Source: Amarolinea aalborgensis (lineage in GTDB: Bacteria > Chloroflexota > Anaerolineae > SSC4 > Amarolineaceae). From it: a stretch of 64,000 nucleotides of DNA. Numbering within the stretch: the first letter of the stretch is position 1; the number at the start of each line of letters is the position of its first letter. The translations under genes were made by a program, and so were the position numbers. The DNA is taken from the NCBI RefSeq assembly GCF_900491745.1, contig NZ_UETR01000005.1:310001-374000 (forward strand), in the 5' to 3' direction. The notes beneath the pieces are model-generated. The model searched no databases and was not told where the DNA came from. It saw only the letters and a list, made by a program, of their open reading frames with translations. Of this stretch, positions 57,785-64,000 are shown piece after piece.

Positions 57785-58709
57785 GATCTGTCCCCCCGTC
57801 GCGCGGCCGCGACCACACGCGCAAGCGGCGCCAGAAGCGTGGATCAGCCAGGCCGCGAGGCAGATAGATGATCGCCAGCATGATGATCAGACCGTTGATG
57901 ACCTCGCGCTGTGCGCGTAGGAAACGCAGAAGCTCGGGCAAGGTTGACAGCAAGGTCGCGCCCAGGATCGGCCCGGCCCAGTGGGTCATGCCGCCCAGTA
58001 CGGCATAGGCCAGGATGTCCACGGCGCGGCCAAAGACGTAGTTGCGCGGGTCAATGACGCGCACGATGGGGGTGCTCAAAGCCCCGGCGCCGGCGGCTAA
58101 CGCCGCGCCCAGGACGAACACCAGCAGTTTGTAACGCACCACGTGAATGCCCAGCGTGGAGGCAGCCGATTCATCCAGGCGGATGGCAGCCATCAAGCGG
58201 CCATAGCGTGAGTGCTGCATGGTTGCCAGCAGGTAGATGCAGGCCAGCACATAGAGTAAAATCGGCCAGGTGGTGTCGGGCAGGCCCAGGACGATCTGCG
58301 GCGTGCGGTAGGTCAGGGTGATGCCTTCGGCGCCGTTGAAAATGGTCAGGTCGGGCCGGCCGCTGAAGGCGCGCAGCAGCTTGTCGCCATTCAGGGCGAT
58401 GATGCGCACAATTTCGCCAAAACCAAGCGTGGCAATCGCCAGGTAGATGTCACGCAGGCGCAGGACGATCAGGCCGAAGGGCAGGGCGATCAGCATGCCG
58501 ATGAGGACAGCCAGGGCAAAGCCAACGCTGAGCGGCAGACTGGTCTGTGAGGCGATGATGGCAGCGGTGTACGCGCCAATTGCCATGAACCCCGCGTTGG
58601 ACAGAGATAACAGTCCGGTCGCCAGGGTCAGGTAGATGCTCAGCCCTAAGGCGATGTTGATGAGGGTGAAGTTGACGATGGAGATATTGTGGCTGATGAA
58701 CTCAGGCAT
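57777..58709 (-). CDS. livM: Branched-chain amino acid ABC transporter permease LivM-type
   Basis: 310 residues, about eight to ten transmembrane helices. LSLSNAGFMAIGAYTAAIIA, the segment LAIATLGFGEIVRIIALNGD, and GGMTHWAGPILGATLLSTLP are the LivM signatures; the latter includes the loop that meets the ATPase. It forms the membrane channel with LivH. Confidence 0.93.
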   Translation of the reverse strand: MPEFISHNISIVNFTLINIALGLSIYLTLATGLLSLSNAGFMAIGAYTAAIIASQTSLPLSVGFALAVLIGMLIALPFGLIVLRLRDIYLAIATLGFGEIVRIIALNGDKLLRAFSGRPDLTIFNGAEGITLTYRTPQIVLGLPDTTWPILLYVLACIYLLATMQHSRYGRLMAAIRLDESAASTLGIHVVRYKLLVFVLGAALAAGAGALSTPIVRVIDPRNYVFGRAVDILAYAVLGGMTHWAGPILGATLLSTLPELLRFLRAQREVINGLIIMLAIIYLPRGLADPRFWRRLRVWSRPRDGGTDHV

Positions 58710-58739
58710 AGGTCATCGCGTGAAGCGCCCCTCAATCAT

Positions 58740-59795
58740 TTAGGATCGCGTCCCGGCGCTGCGCCCCAGGATGCCGCTCGGCCGTACGAGCAGTATGAGA
58801 ATGAGCAGGGCGAAGACAAAGGCGTCGCGAAAACTGCTGTCGAGGTACGCCACACTCAAGACTCGCATCATGCCAACCAGGAACGCGGCCGCCGCCGCCC
58901 CGCCGATGCTGCCCATGCCGCCGACGATGATGACCGTCAATCCGGCCAGTTCCACCTCGTTGCCCATGGTCGGTTCCAGGCGGTTGAAGGCCAGGCCGAG
59001 CAGCACGCCGGCCGCCCCGGCCAGTGCGCCGGACAGGAAGAATGTCTGCGTGACGACCCAATCCACGTTGACGCCGAGCAAGCGCGCCGTCCGTTCACTC
59101 CAGGCGATGGCGCGGATGGCCCGTCCCAACGACGTGCGTTCGATGAGCAGGCGCAGGATGATCATCAACGCCAACGCCAACGCCATCACCAGCGCCTGGA
59201 TTGGTGCGATGACGGCGCGACCGAACAGGGAGAAAGGGGTCGTGGGGTAGATTTCTGGTGGAAAACGCGAGACCTGGGCGCCAAACAGACCCTGCGCAAC
59301 GCTGATGAAGATGATGGAAGCGCCGATGGAGGAGATCATCGGCGCCAGGCGCGGCACCGGCGCCTGGCGCAAGGGTCGAATCGCCCGATAATCAAGCACG
59401 ATGCCAACTAGCATCAGCGCGACGCCGGCGCCCAACAGCGTCAAACGCAGCGCCGCGGCCCATGCGCCCACGATGCCCAGCAGCGTCAGGCTGAAGCCGC
59501 CCCAGAGCACCAGGCTGCCCGTAGTCAACGCACGAAGAGGCTTGAAGGCCAGGCGATCGAGCAGGATCCCGAGCAGTCCGGAGCCGACCATGGCCAGCGG
59601 AATGGAAACCCACAGCGGCCAGCCCAACTTGGTCACGCACAGGAACGCCAGGAAAGCGCCCCACATGTAGTTGGCGCCGTGAGCCAGGTTGACGATATCT
59701 AGCACCCCAAAGACCAGGGTGTAGCCCATGGCAAACAGCGCCAGGGCAGCCCCTTGCCAGATGCCGTTGATGAGCTGCTGTGGGAGTTGTTCCAT
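58740..59795 (-). CDS. livH: Branched-chain amino acid ABC transporter permease LivH-type
   Basis: 351 residues from the ATG at 59795. LINGIWQGAALALFAMGYTL, FGVLDIVNLAHGANYMWGAF, and IIVGGMGSIGGAAAAAFLVG are LivH motifs. Length is slightly above the typical 290-310, with an extra helical pair around residues 100-140. It follows the substrate-binding gene by seven bases. Confidence 0.93.
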   Translation of the reverse strand: MEQLPQQLINGIWQGAALALFAMGYTLVFGVLDIVNLAHGANYMWGAFLAFLCVTKLGWPLWVSIPLAMVGSGLLGILLDRLAFKPLRALTTGSLVLWGGFSLTLLGIVGAWAAALRLTLLGAGVALMLVGIVLDYRAIRPLRQAPVPRLAPMISSIGASIIFISVAQGLFGAQVSRFPPEIYPTTPFSLFGRAVIAPIQALVMALALALMIILRLLIERTSLGRAIRAIAWSERTARLLGVNVDWVVTQTFFLSGALAGAAGVLLGLAFNRLEPTMGNEVELAGLTVIIVGGMGSIGGAAAAAFLVGMMRVLSVAYLDSSFRDAFVFALLILILLVRPSGILGRSAGTRS

Positions 59796-59802
59796 GTCTG
59801 TC

Positions 59803-60963
59803 CTATTCGAACAGGGCGAACTGACCATCCTTCACCATCTGCACCACCGGGGTGTGCTGCGGATCGCGATTGGCGTCGAACGAGAACTTGCCCAGCACCG
59901 TGTCCATGTCTTTAGTCTGCGCCAGGGCGTCACGAATCGCCTGGCCGTCCGCTTTGCCTGCATGCTTGATGGCCGAGGCCATGATGTAAACCGCGGCGTA
60001 AGCCTGGGCTGCGAACTGGTCAGGATTAGCGCCATACTTGGCGTTGTAGGCCTTGACAAAGTCTTGATTCCCAGGCGCCGTAGAATTGATGAACCAGGCC
60101 GCGCCCGAAATCGCGCCTTCGGCCGCTTTGCCAGCCAACTGCGCCAGCTTAGGCGAGTTAAAGCCGTTGCCGCCAATGAAACGAACCGAATCGGGGATGC
60201 CAAGCTGCCGGCCCTGGGACATGATGCCAGCCGCTTCTTCGGCCAGCGCGGAAACCACAATGGCCTCTGGATTCAATCCCTTGATCTTGGTCAGCTGCGC
60301 GGAAAAGTCAGTATCGCCCTTCTTGAACGTTTCCGTGGCTAGAATCTCCACGCCTTCGGCGTCCAGCGCGGCTTTGAAGGCATCGTAGCCGCTCTTGGTG
60401 AAAGCGTCGTCATCACCGTAAAGGATGGCCACCTTCTTGTACCCAAGCTTGGCCTTGGTCGCCTTGATCGTGTTCGGAATTACGGACGCCTCAGGTAAGC
60501 TGTCGCGGAAGACAAAATCGCCAATCTCGACGATGCCCGCGGCGGTGTTGGACGTAGCCAGCACGACGACCTTCTTTTCCTGGGCCATGGGGTCCGCGGC
60601 CTTGGCTGAGTTGGAGAGGGTAGGGCCAAAAATGGCGACGACCTTGTCCTGGTTGATCAGCTTCTCGAAAGCCGCAATGGCGCCTTCTTTGGTAGAACGA
60701 TCATCCTCGGTGATCAGCTTGATGGTGGCCTGGCCCAGGTAGCCAGTCTTGTTGATTTCCTCCACAGCCATTTCGGCCGCCTGCTTTTGCGATGGGCCAT
60801 AGATCGCGGCCGCGCCGGTCAACGACCAGACGGCGCCAATGGCAATCTGACCGCTCAAGGCGCCGGCGGCCGGCGCCGCGGTAGGCTGGGCGGCCGGCGC
60901 ACCGCAAGCCGCTAACAGCAGGGTAACCACCAATAACAAAGAGACAAGACGAACGTTTTGCAT
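59803..60963 (-). CDS. ABC transporter substrate-binding lipoprotein, branched-chain amino acid type
   Basis: 386 residues from the ATG at 60963 (GGAGGAAAGATC upstream). The signal peptide ends in the lipobox LLAACG, so it is lipid-anchored. The periplasmic-binding fold of the Leu/Ile/Val receptor type follows: IAIGAVWSLTGAAAIYGPSQ, AAEMAVEEINKTG, and GPTLSNSAKAADPMAQEKKV. The ligand could be branched-chain amino acids, amides or urea; motifs do not decide. It is the first gene of the transporter operon. Confidence 0.92.
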   Translation of the reverse strand: MQNVRLVSLLLVVTLLLAACGAPAAQPTAAPAAGALSGQIAIGAVWSLTGAAAIYGPSQKQAAEMAVEEINKTGYLGQATIKLITEDDRSTKEGAIAAFEKLINQDKVVAIFGPTLSNSAKAADPMAQEKKVVVLATSNTAAGIVEIGDFVFRDSLPEASVIPNTIKATKAKLGYKKVAILYGDDDAFTKSGYDAFKAALDAEGVEILATETFKKGDTDFSAQLTKIKGLNPEAIVVSALAEEAAGIMSQGRQLGIPDSVRFIGGNGFNSPKLAQLAGKAAEGAISGAAWFINSTAPGNQDFVKAYNAKYGANPDQFAAQAYAAVYIMASAIKHAGKADGQAIRDALAQTKDMDTVLGKFSFDANRDPQHTPVVQMVKDGQFALFE

Positions 60964-61027
60964 GATCTTTCCTCCAAGGAGCGGATTGTCCGTGTCGTTG
61001 TCGTAGGGAGTCTGAGAGGCGGGCGCC

Positions 61028-61056
61028 ATGATACCATAGGCGGAAAGACGCGTCAA
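61028..61056 (-). promoter_or_regulatory. Promoter of the Liv operon
   Basis: TTGACG (61056-61051), 17 bases, TATCAT (61033-61028). Start near 61021, a leader of about 58 bases to the lipoprotein ATG. Confidence 0.7.
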
Positions 61057-61101
61057 AGGAAGTCCAATGAAGATTGGAGGGGCTGTCGGTGCGCGCGGAT
61101 T

Positions 61102-61131
61102 TTGGGGAAACACGCGCCTTTGGTGTATGAT
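61102..61131 (+). promoter_or_regulatory. Promoter of metF
   Basis: TTGGGG (61102-61107), 18 bases, TATGAT (61126-61131). Start near 61138. The -35 is weak. Confidence 0.5.
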
Positions 61132-61173
61132 AGCGGCTCATTTGGATGAGAGAGTGAGGCGAGACAGACAAAC

Positions 61174-62052
61174 ATGACGCAATTCAAGGACATTTATGCG
61201 GGTCGCAAGCCGGCTTTATCCGTGGAGATCTTCCCGCCGCGTACCGAACAAAGCTGGGCTAATCTGCAAGACGAGCTGACGCACCTGGTGGCGCACCGGC
61301 CGGCGTTCGTTTCGGTGACCTACGGCGCGGGCGGTTCCACGCGCGCCAAAACGTTGGAAGTGGTGGAGATGATCCACACGCGTTTTCAGGTGGTGAGCGT
61401 GCCTCATTTCACCTGCGTCGGCTCGTCGCGCGCGGACATTCGGGAATTTGTGGATCGCGCGCTGGCCCAGGGTGTGCAAAACCTGGTGGCGCTGCGCGGC
61501 GACCCGCCGCGGGGCGCGGAGCAGTTTACGCCGGCAGCCGATGGCTTTCGCTATGCCAATGAGCTTGTGGCATTTATCAAGGACTACACCACGGAGCTTG
61601 ACATCGCGGTGGGCGGTTATCCAGAGGGCCATGTCGAATGTCGAGATCTCACGCAGGATGTCGAAAACTTGAAGCGCAAGGTGGATGCCGGCGCTTCCGT
61701 CGTGCTGACGCAGGTCTTCTATGGCAACGCGGATTTCTTCCGTTTCCGCGACGCGGCCACGCGTGCAGGCATCAAGACGCCGATCGTGCCGGGCATCATG
61801 CCCATCATCCGCTTCTCGCAGATTCAGCGCATTACATCGCTGTGCGGGGCGACCATTCCCACGGCGCTCAGCGCCGCGCTGCTGGCGCACGCGGATGGCA
61901 GCCCCGATCAACAGGCAGCTGGGATTGACTATACCATTGCGCAGTGCCGCGAGTTGCTGGATCACGGCGCGCCAGGCCTGCACGTCTTTACCCTGAACAG
62001 CAACCATGCCACTTCGCGGCTGGTGGACGCGCTCGGATCGTATTTCGACTGA
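61174..62052 (+). CDS. metF: Methylenetetrahydrofolate reductase
   Basis: 292 residues. A flavin enzyme that makes 5-methyl-THF for methionine synthesis. SVEIFPPRTEQSWANLQDEL holds the catalytic Glu; FVSVTYGAGGSTRAKTLEVV, NLVALRGDPPRG, DVENLKRKVDAGASVVLTQV, and GIMPIIRFSQIQRITSLCG are family motifs. Length is normal for bacterial MetF. The folate link with the folE/folK/folB genes at 8-9 kb is metabolic, not positional. Confidence 0.96.
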   Translation: MTQFKDIYAGRKPALSVEIFPPRTEQSWANLQDELTHLVAHRPAFVSVTYGAGGSTRAKTLEVVEMIHTRFQVVSVPHFTCVGSSRADIREFVDRALAQGVQNLVALRGDPPRGAEQFTPAADGFRYANELVAFIKDYTTELDIAVGGYPEGHVECRDLTQDVENLKRKVDAGASVVLTQVFYGNADFFRFRDAATRAGIKTPIVPGIMPIIRFSQIQRITSLCGATIPTALSAALLAHADGSPDQQAAGIDYTIAQCRELLDHGAPGLHVFTLNSNHATSRLVDALGSYFD

Positions 62053-62198
62053 GGCGGCCGGCTGTGTCGCCGCAGCGGCGGCCCCGGTCGCTGGCGGGGC
62101 GAGAATCACATGAGCGCAAGGTACAGATCTGCTCAGGCGTCCGGCGCCGACTGCAGCCGCCGAATGAATTCGGGCCGAAAGGGCGTTCCCCCGCAAGG

Positions 62199-62244
62199 AC
62201 TTCGGCGAGCGGCTCGACTGAGCTCGCCGAAGTCTCAGTCGAGT
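62199..62244. repeat. Palindromic dispersed repeat
   Basis: ACTTCGGCGAGC and GCTCGCCGAAGT are perfect inverted copies around GGCTCGACTGA, followed by CTCAGTCGAG that pairs with CTCGACTGAG. Related pieces occur at 35421-35443, 36261-36310 and 36767-36790 in this window. Confidence 0.8.
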
Positions 62245-62360
62245 CGTCGGCCGGAGCCGACCAGGCTTGCGCCCATGCATGTGAACGCCCGGCGGTGCGC
62301 CCAGCAAGGGCGATTTCAATCGCGCGCTGGCGATGACGCGCCGCCTGAGCAGTGACGAGT

Positions 62361-62406
62361 GCAAAACAAGAAGCGGCGCCTACCCCAACCAGGGTCAGCG
62401 CCGCTT
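62361..62406 (-). terminator. Terminator of the pcs gene
   Basis: Stem AAGCGGCGC / GCGCCGCTT (62371-62379 and 62398-62406), extended internally by GACCC/GGGT-type pairs. On the minus strand it is followed by CTTGTTTTG. It lies about 56 bases after the stop. Confidence 0.75.
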
Positions 62407-62421
62407 TCAACACCACCGTCT

Positions 62422-62461
62422 TCCGGTCTCTAGTCTCCGGTCTCTGATCTCCGGTCTCCAA
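62422..62461. repeat. Short tandem repeat of a CTCCGGTCTCT unit
   Basis: About three degenerate copies of TCTCCGGTCTC separated by TAG/TGA triplets. A 15-base part (62441-62455) is identical in reverse complement to 28454-28468 inside murF. Confidence 0.6.
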
Positions 62462-62462
62462 C

Positions 62463-63194
62463 CTACCGCCGGCGTCCTCCGCCCAACGACAGATAGAGGC
62501 TCAGCGCCACGTAGTAGCTGATGCACAACACGGAGCCGGCCATGACCCAGTTCGATACTTGAGGATACTGGACAAGAGCCGCGATGGTCAAAGCGCCCCA
62601 CAGTGAGAGCACGGCCAGGGTAATCCATTGGTATGCCTCGGTGCGTGAGGGGTAGACATAGCGCACCGGTACAAACACCAGAATGACCAGCGTCACGATG
62701 ATTGCCAGGTTGAGCTGGGGACTTAGTCGCCACAGAAAGAGATAAAGCACAACCACATTCCAGTAGGAAGGGAACCCAGTGAAGAAGTGGTCTTCGGTTT
62801 TGGCTTCGGCTTGACAAAACTGATACGCGGAAGCCATCAGGATCAGCACCGCGCCCAGGGTGGCGAAATGCGGCGGCAGCAGGCCTGCTTCGTACAGAAA
62901 AAAGGCCGGCACGACGACGTAAGTCAAATAGTCAACCACATTATCGAGCAGCGCGCCGTCGAATCCTGGCAGCGCGCCCTGAACCCGCAGCCGGCGCGCC
63001 AGGGTGCCGTCGAGGCTGTCCACGGCCACCGCCACGGCCATCCAAAAAAAAGTCAACAACCAATCATGCTTCTGAATGGCGAGCAGGGCCAAGAAGCCCC
63101 AGGCAACGCCGCTGGCCGTAAACAGGTGAACGCCCCAGGCCGCAGCCTTACGGCTGTTGCGAATGGCGATCGGCTCCCCTTCAATTAACGACAT
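62463..63194 (-). CDS. pcs: Phosphatidylcholine synthase-type CDP-alcohol phosphotransferase
   Basis: 243 residues from the ATG at 63194 (GAGGTGTGCT upstream). Several membrane helices carry the CDP-alcohol motif DG-x2-AR-x12-G-x3-D-x3-D (DSLDGTLARRLRVQG, then FDGALLDNVVD). The 12-residue spacing differs from the usual 8 and is the form I know for bacterial Pcs. The stretch AEAKTEDHFFTGFPSYWNVV also fits Pcs. The enzyme joins CDP-diacylglycerol and choline to form phosphatidylcholine. The alternative is another CDP-alcohol transferase. No choline uptake gene is adjacent. Confidence 0.75.
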   Translation of the reverse strand: MSLIEGEPIAIRNSRKAAAWGVHLFTASGVAWGFLALLAIQKHDWLLTFFWMAVAVAVDSLDGTLARRLRVQGALPGFDGALLDNVVDYLTYVVVPAFFLYEAGLLPPHFATLGAVLILMASAYQFCQAEAKTEDHFFTGFPSYWNVVVLYLFLWRLSPQLNLAIIVTLVILVFVPVRYVYPSRTEAYQWITLAVLSLWGALTIAALVQYPQVSNWVMAGSVLCISYYVALSLYLSLGGGRRR

Positions 63195-63278
63195 AGCACA
63201 CCTCATCATCGGGTTTGGCGCCAAACGCGTCTACCGACTGCGCTTGGCCTCGTCCAGCGGGGCGACTGCGTACGGCCG

Positions 63279-64000
63279 TCAAGATTGCAGCGGTTTGACT
63301 AAGATCTCATCTACATCCTGGGGAACGGGCACACGCAAGACGATCTCAGGCCACAGCTCGATCGGCGGAACAGAGGCCACCTGCCGTGAAAGTCGAATCG
63401 TGCTCAGGTCATCGTGCAGGTAGCGGCGGCGGCCGCAATGCCGAGCATCGCACTGGGGATTGAGATTTGATCCACATTCTTTCCAGGGGCAGGTGCGGCC
63501 CAAGTAATTGCCGCTGCTGTCACAGAGAAAAATATCGCCGCTGCAGTGTACACTCTGAACGAACGCGCGCCAGCGCCGGCCCAGCTTGGCCAGGGGCGCC
63601 AGGTTGGCGTCATCTTCAACCGAAACCAGCAGATCGGCATCGCGCGGGGCCTCGACATCGGTCGCCAGTGAACCGATGAGGGCGATGCGCGTGACGCCGG
63701 ACGCTTTCATGATGGCAGGAGCCAGCTCCGCCATTTCGCGCAGAAGCCGTGTACGGACAGGAAGCGCCATGCTCGGCGGTTCGCGTTCTGGCCCCATGAT
63801 CGGCTCAATGTCGTACGCCGATAGCCATTCAACCACGCGCTGGCGCATACGCGCGTTCTTGAAGCGGAACCAGCGCTCGCGCTCGTGGCGATCATTGGCC
63901 AACGTTTCTTTGAAGCGACGAAACGCGCCTTGTCCACCCAGCGCCTGGGTCAAGCCGGCGCGAAACGATTCGTCGCCCACCGTGGCAATGAACTCTTCGA
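63279..64000 (-). CDS. UPF0158 domain fused to nucleotidyltransferase-like domain, 5' end cut by window
   Basis: The frame is open to the window edge; the visible start (GTG at 63980) is not the real one because EEFIAT precedes it in frame. The N-terminal part, FRRFKETLANDRHERERWFR, then RQRVVEWLSAYDIEPI, matches UPF0158. The C-terminal part has a nucleotidyltransferase-like core RIALIGSLATDVEAPRDADL, with GS and a D-x-D pair, then a cysteine cluster (CPWKECGSN, CDARHC) that may bind zinc. Function is unknown. RNA or small-molecule nucleotidylation is only a guess from the GS...DxD motif. Confidence 0.65.
   Translation of the reverse strand, partial: EEFIATVGDESFRAGLTQALGGQGAFRRFKETLANDRHERERWFRFKNARMRQRVVEWLSAYDIEPIMGPEREPPSMALPVRTRLLREMAELAPAIMKASGVTRIALIGSLATDVEAPRDADLLVSVEDDANLAPLAKLGRRWRAFVQSVHCSGDIFLCDSSGNYLGRTCPWKECGSNLNPQCDARHCGRRRYLHDDLSTIRLSRQVASVPPIELWPEIVLRVPVPQDVDEILVKPLQS

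Larger units (their letters stand above)
62053..62462. other. Intergenic region between metF and pcs
   Basis: 410 bases between convergent genes. It contains a palindromic dispersed repeat (62199-62244), a pcs terminator (62361-62406), and a short minisatellite (62422-62461). Longer frames here are not convincing coding regions. Confidence 0.6.

Noticed and set aside
61216..62364. 382-codon minus-strand frame opposite metF
   Set aside because: Antisense to metF, with no domain signal and running through an intergenic repeat.

Overview
The window is chromosomal DNA of a GC-rich bacterium. It most resembles a member of the phylum Chloroflexota, probably near Anaerolineae/Caldilineae. This is inference from gene content: a complete-looking dcw cluster with Chloroflexota-style extra membrane genes, stand-alone GT-C membrane proteins with repeated C-terminal beta-sandwich modules, a transmembrane lycopene cyclase split into two genes, a membrane-anchored GGIG-repeat protein and a phosphatidylcholine-synthase-like enzyme. 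No rRNA or taxonomic marker was compared. Promoters are conventional sigma-70 types, and many genes have strong AGGAGG-type ribosome binding sites or ATGA/TGATG/TAATG couplings.

Layout. 1-10.9 kb (minus strand): an RNA/housekeeping group (SpoIIIAA/Ycf45-type ATPase, GNAT-like protein, LON-domain protein, TruD), then carotenoid genes (DUF2085 membrane protein, CrtB, CrtP-type desaturase, two lycopene cyclase subunits), then pterin/folate genes (folE, folK, folB), a zinc-ribbon methyltransferase and an ECF sigma factor. 11.0-13.4 kb: a secreted alpha/beta hydrolase ending in a dockerin-like module, and a TPR protein. 13.4-32.2 kb (minus strand): the cell wall and division operon mraZ-rsmH-ftsL-ftsI-murF-mraY-orf-murD-ftsW-murG-orf-orf-murC-murB-ddl-ftsQ-ftsA-ftsZ. 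It has its own promoter and a TGGGN-N5-TGGGN MraZ operator, and murE is missing. tRNA-Glu(CTC) lies just upstream of mraZ.

32.5-47.8 kb: a ResB-like and a small CcsA-like protein, then four large polytopic GT-C-like membrane proteins, interrupted by a divergent secreted protein of about 21 YCF48-like repeats. One GT-C protein ends in a FAM3/ILEI-like domain. A 313-bp MITE-like element with inverted ends and a 12-bp direct duplication sits between the last two GT-C genes. 48-52.4 kb: etfBA, a SurA/PrsA-type foldase, and rpsF-ssb-rpsR. 52.6-56.1 kb: tRNA-Pro(CGG), an AbiEi/AbiEii toxin-antitoxin pair with an apparent autoregulatory operator, the 3' remnant of a VWA-type gene, a histidine phosphatase and a GGIG-repeat membrane protein. 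56.3-61.0 kb: a complete Liv-type ABC transporter. 61.2-64 kb: metF, a Pcs-type phosphatidylcholine synthase, and a UPF0158-nucleotidyltransferase fusion cut by the window end.

The most unusual signals are the MITE-like insertion, small palindromic repeats found inside coding genes (murF and GT-C genes), a 251-bp ftsW/murG overlap coinciding with an insertion in MurG, the FAM3-like domain on a bacterial GT-C protein, the 21-repeat secreted protein, the AbiE cassette beside a truncated gene, and Pcs.
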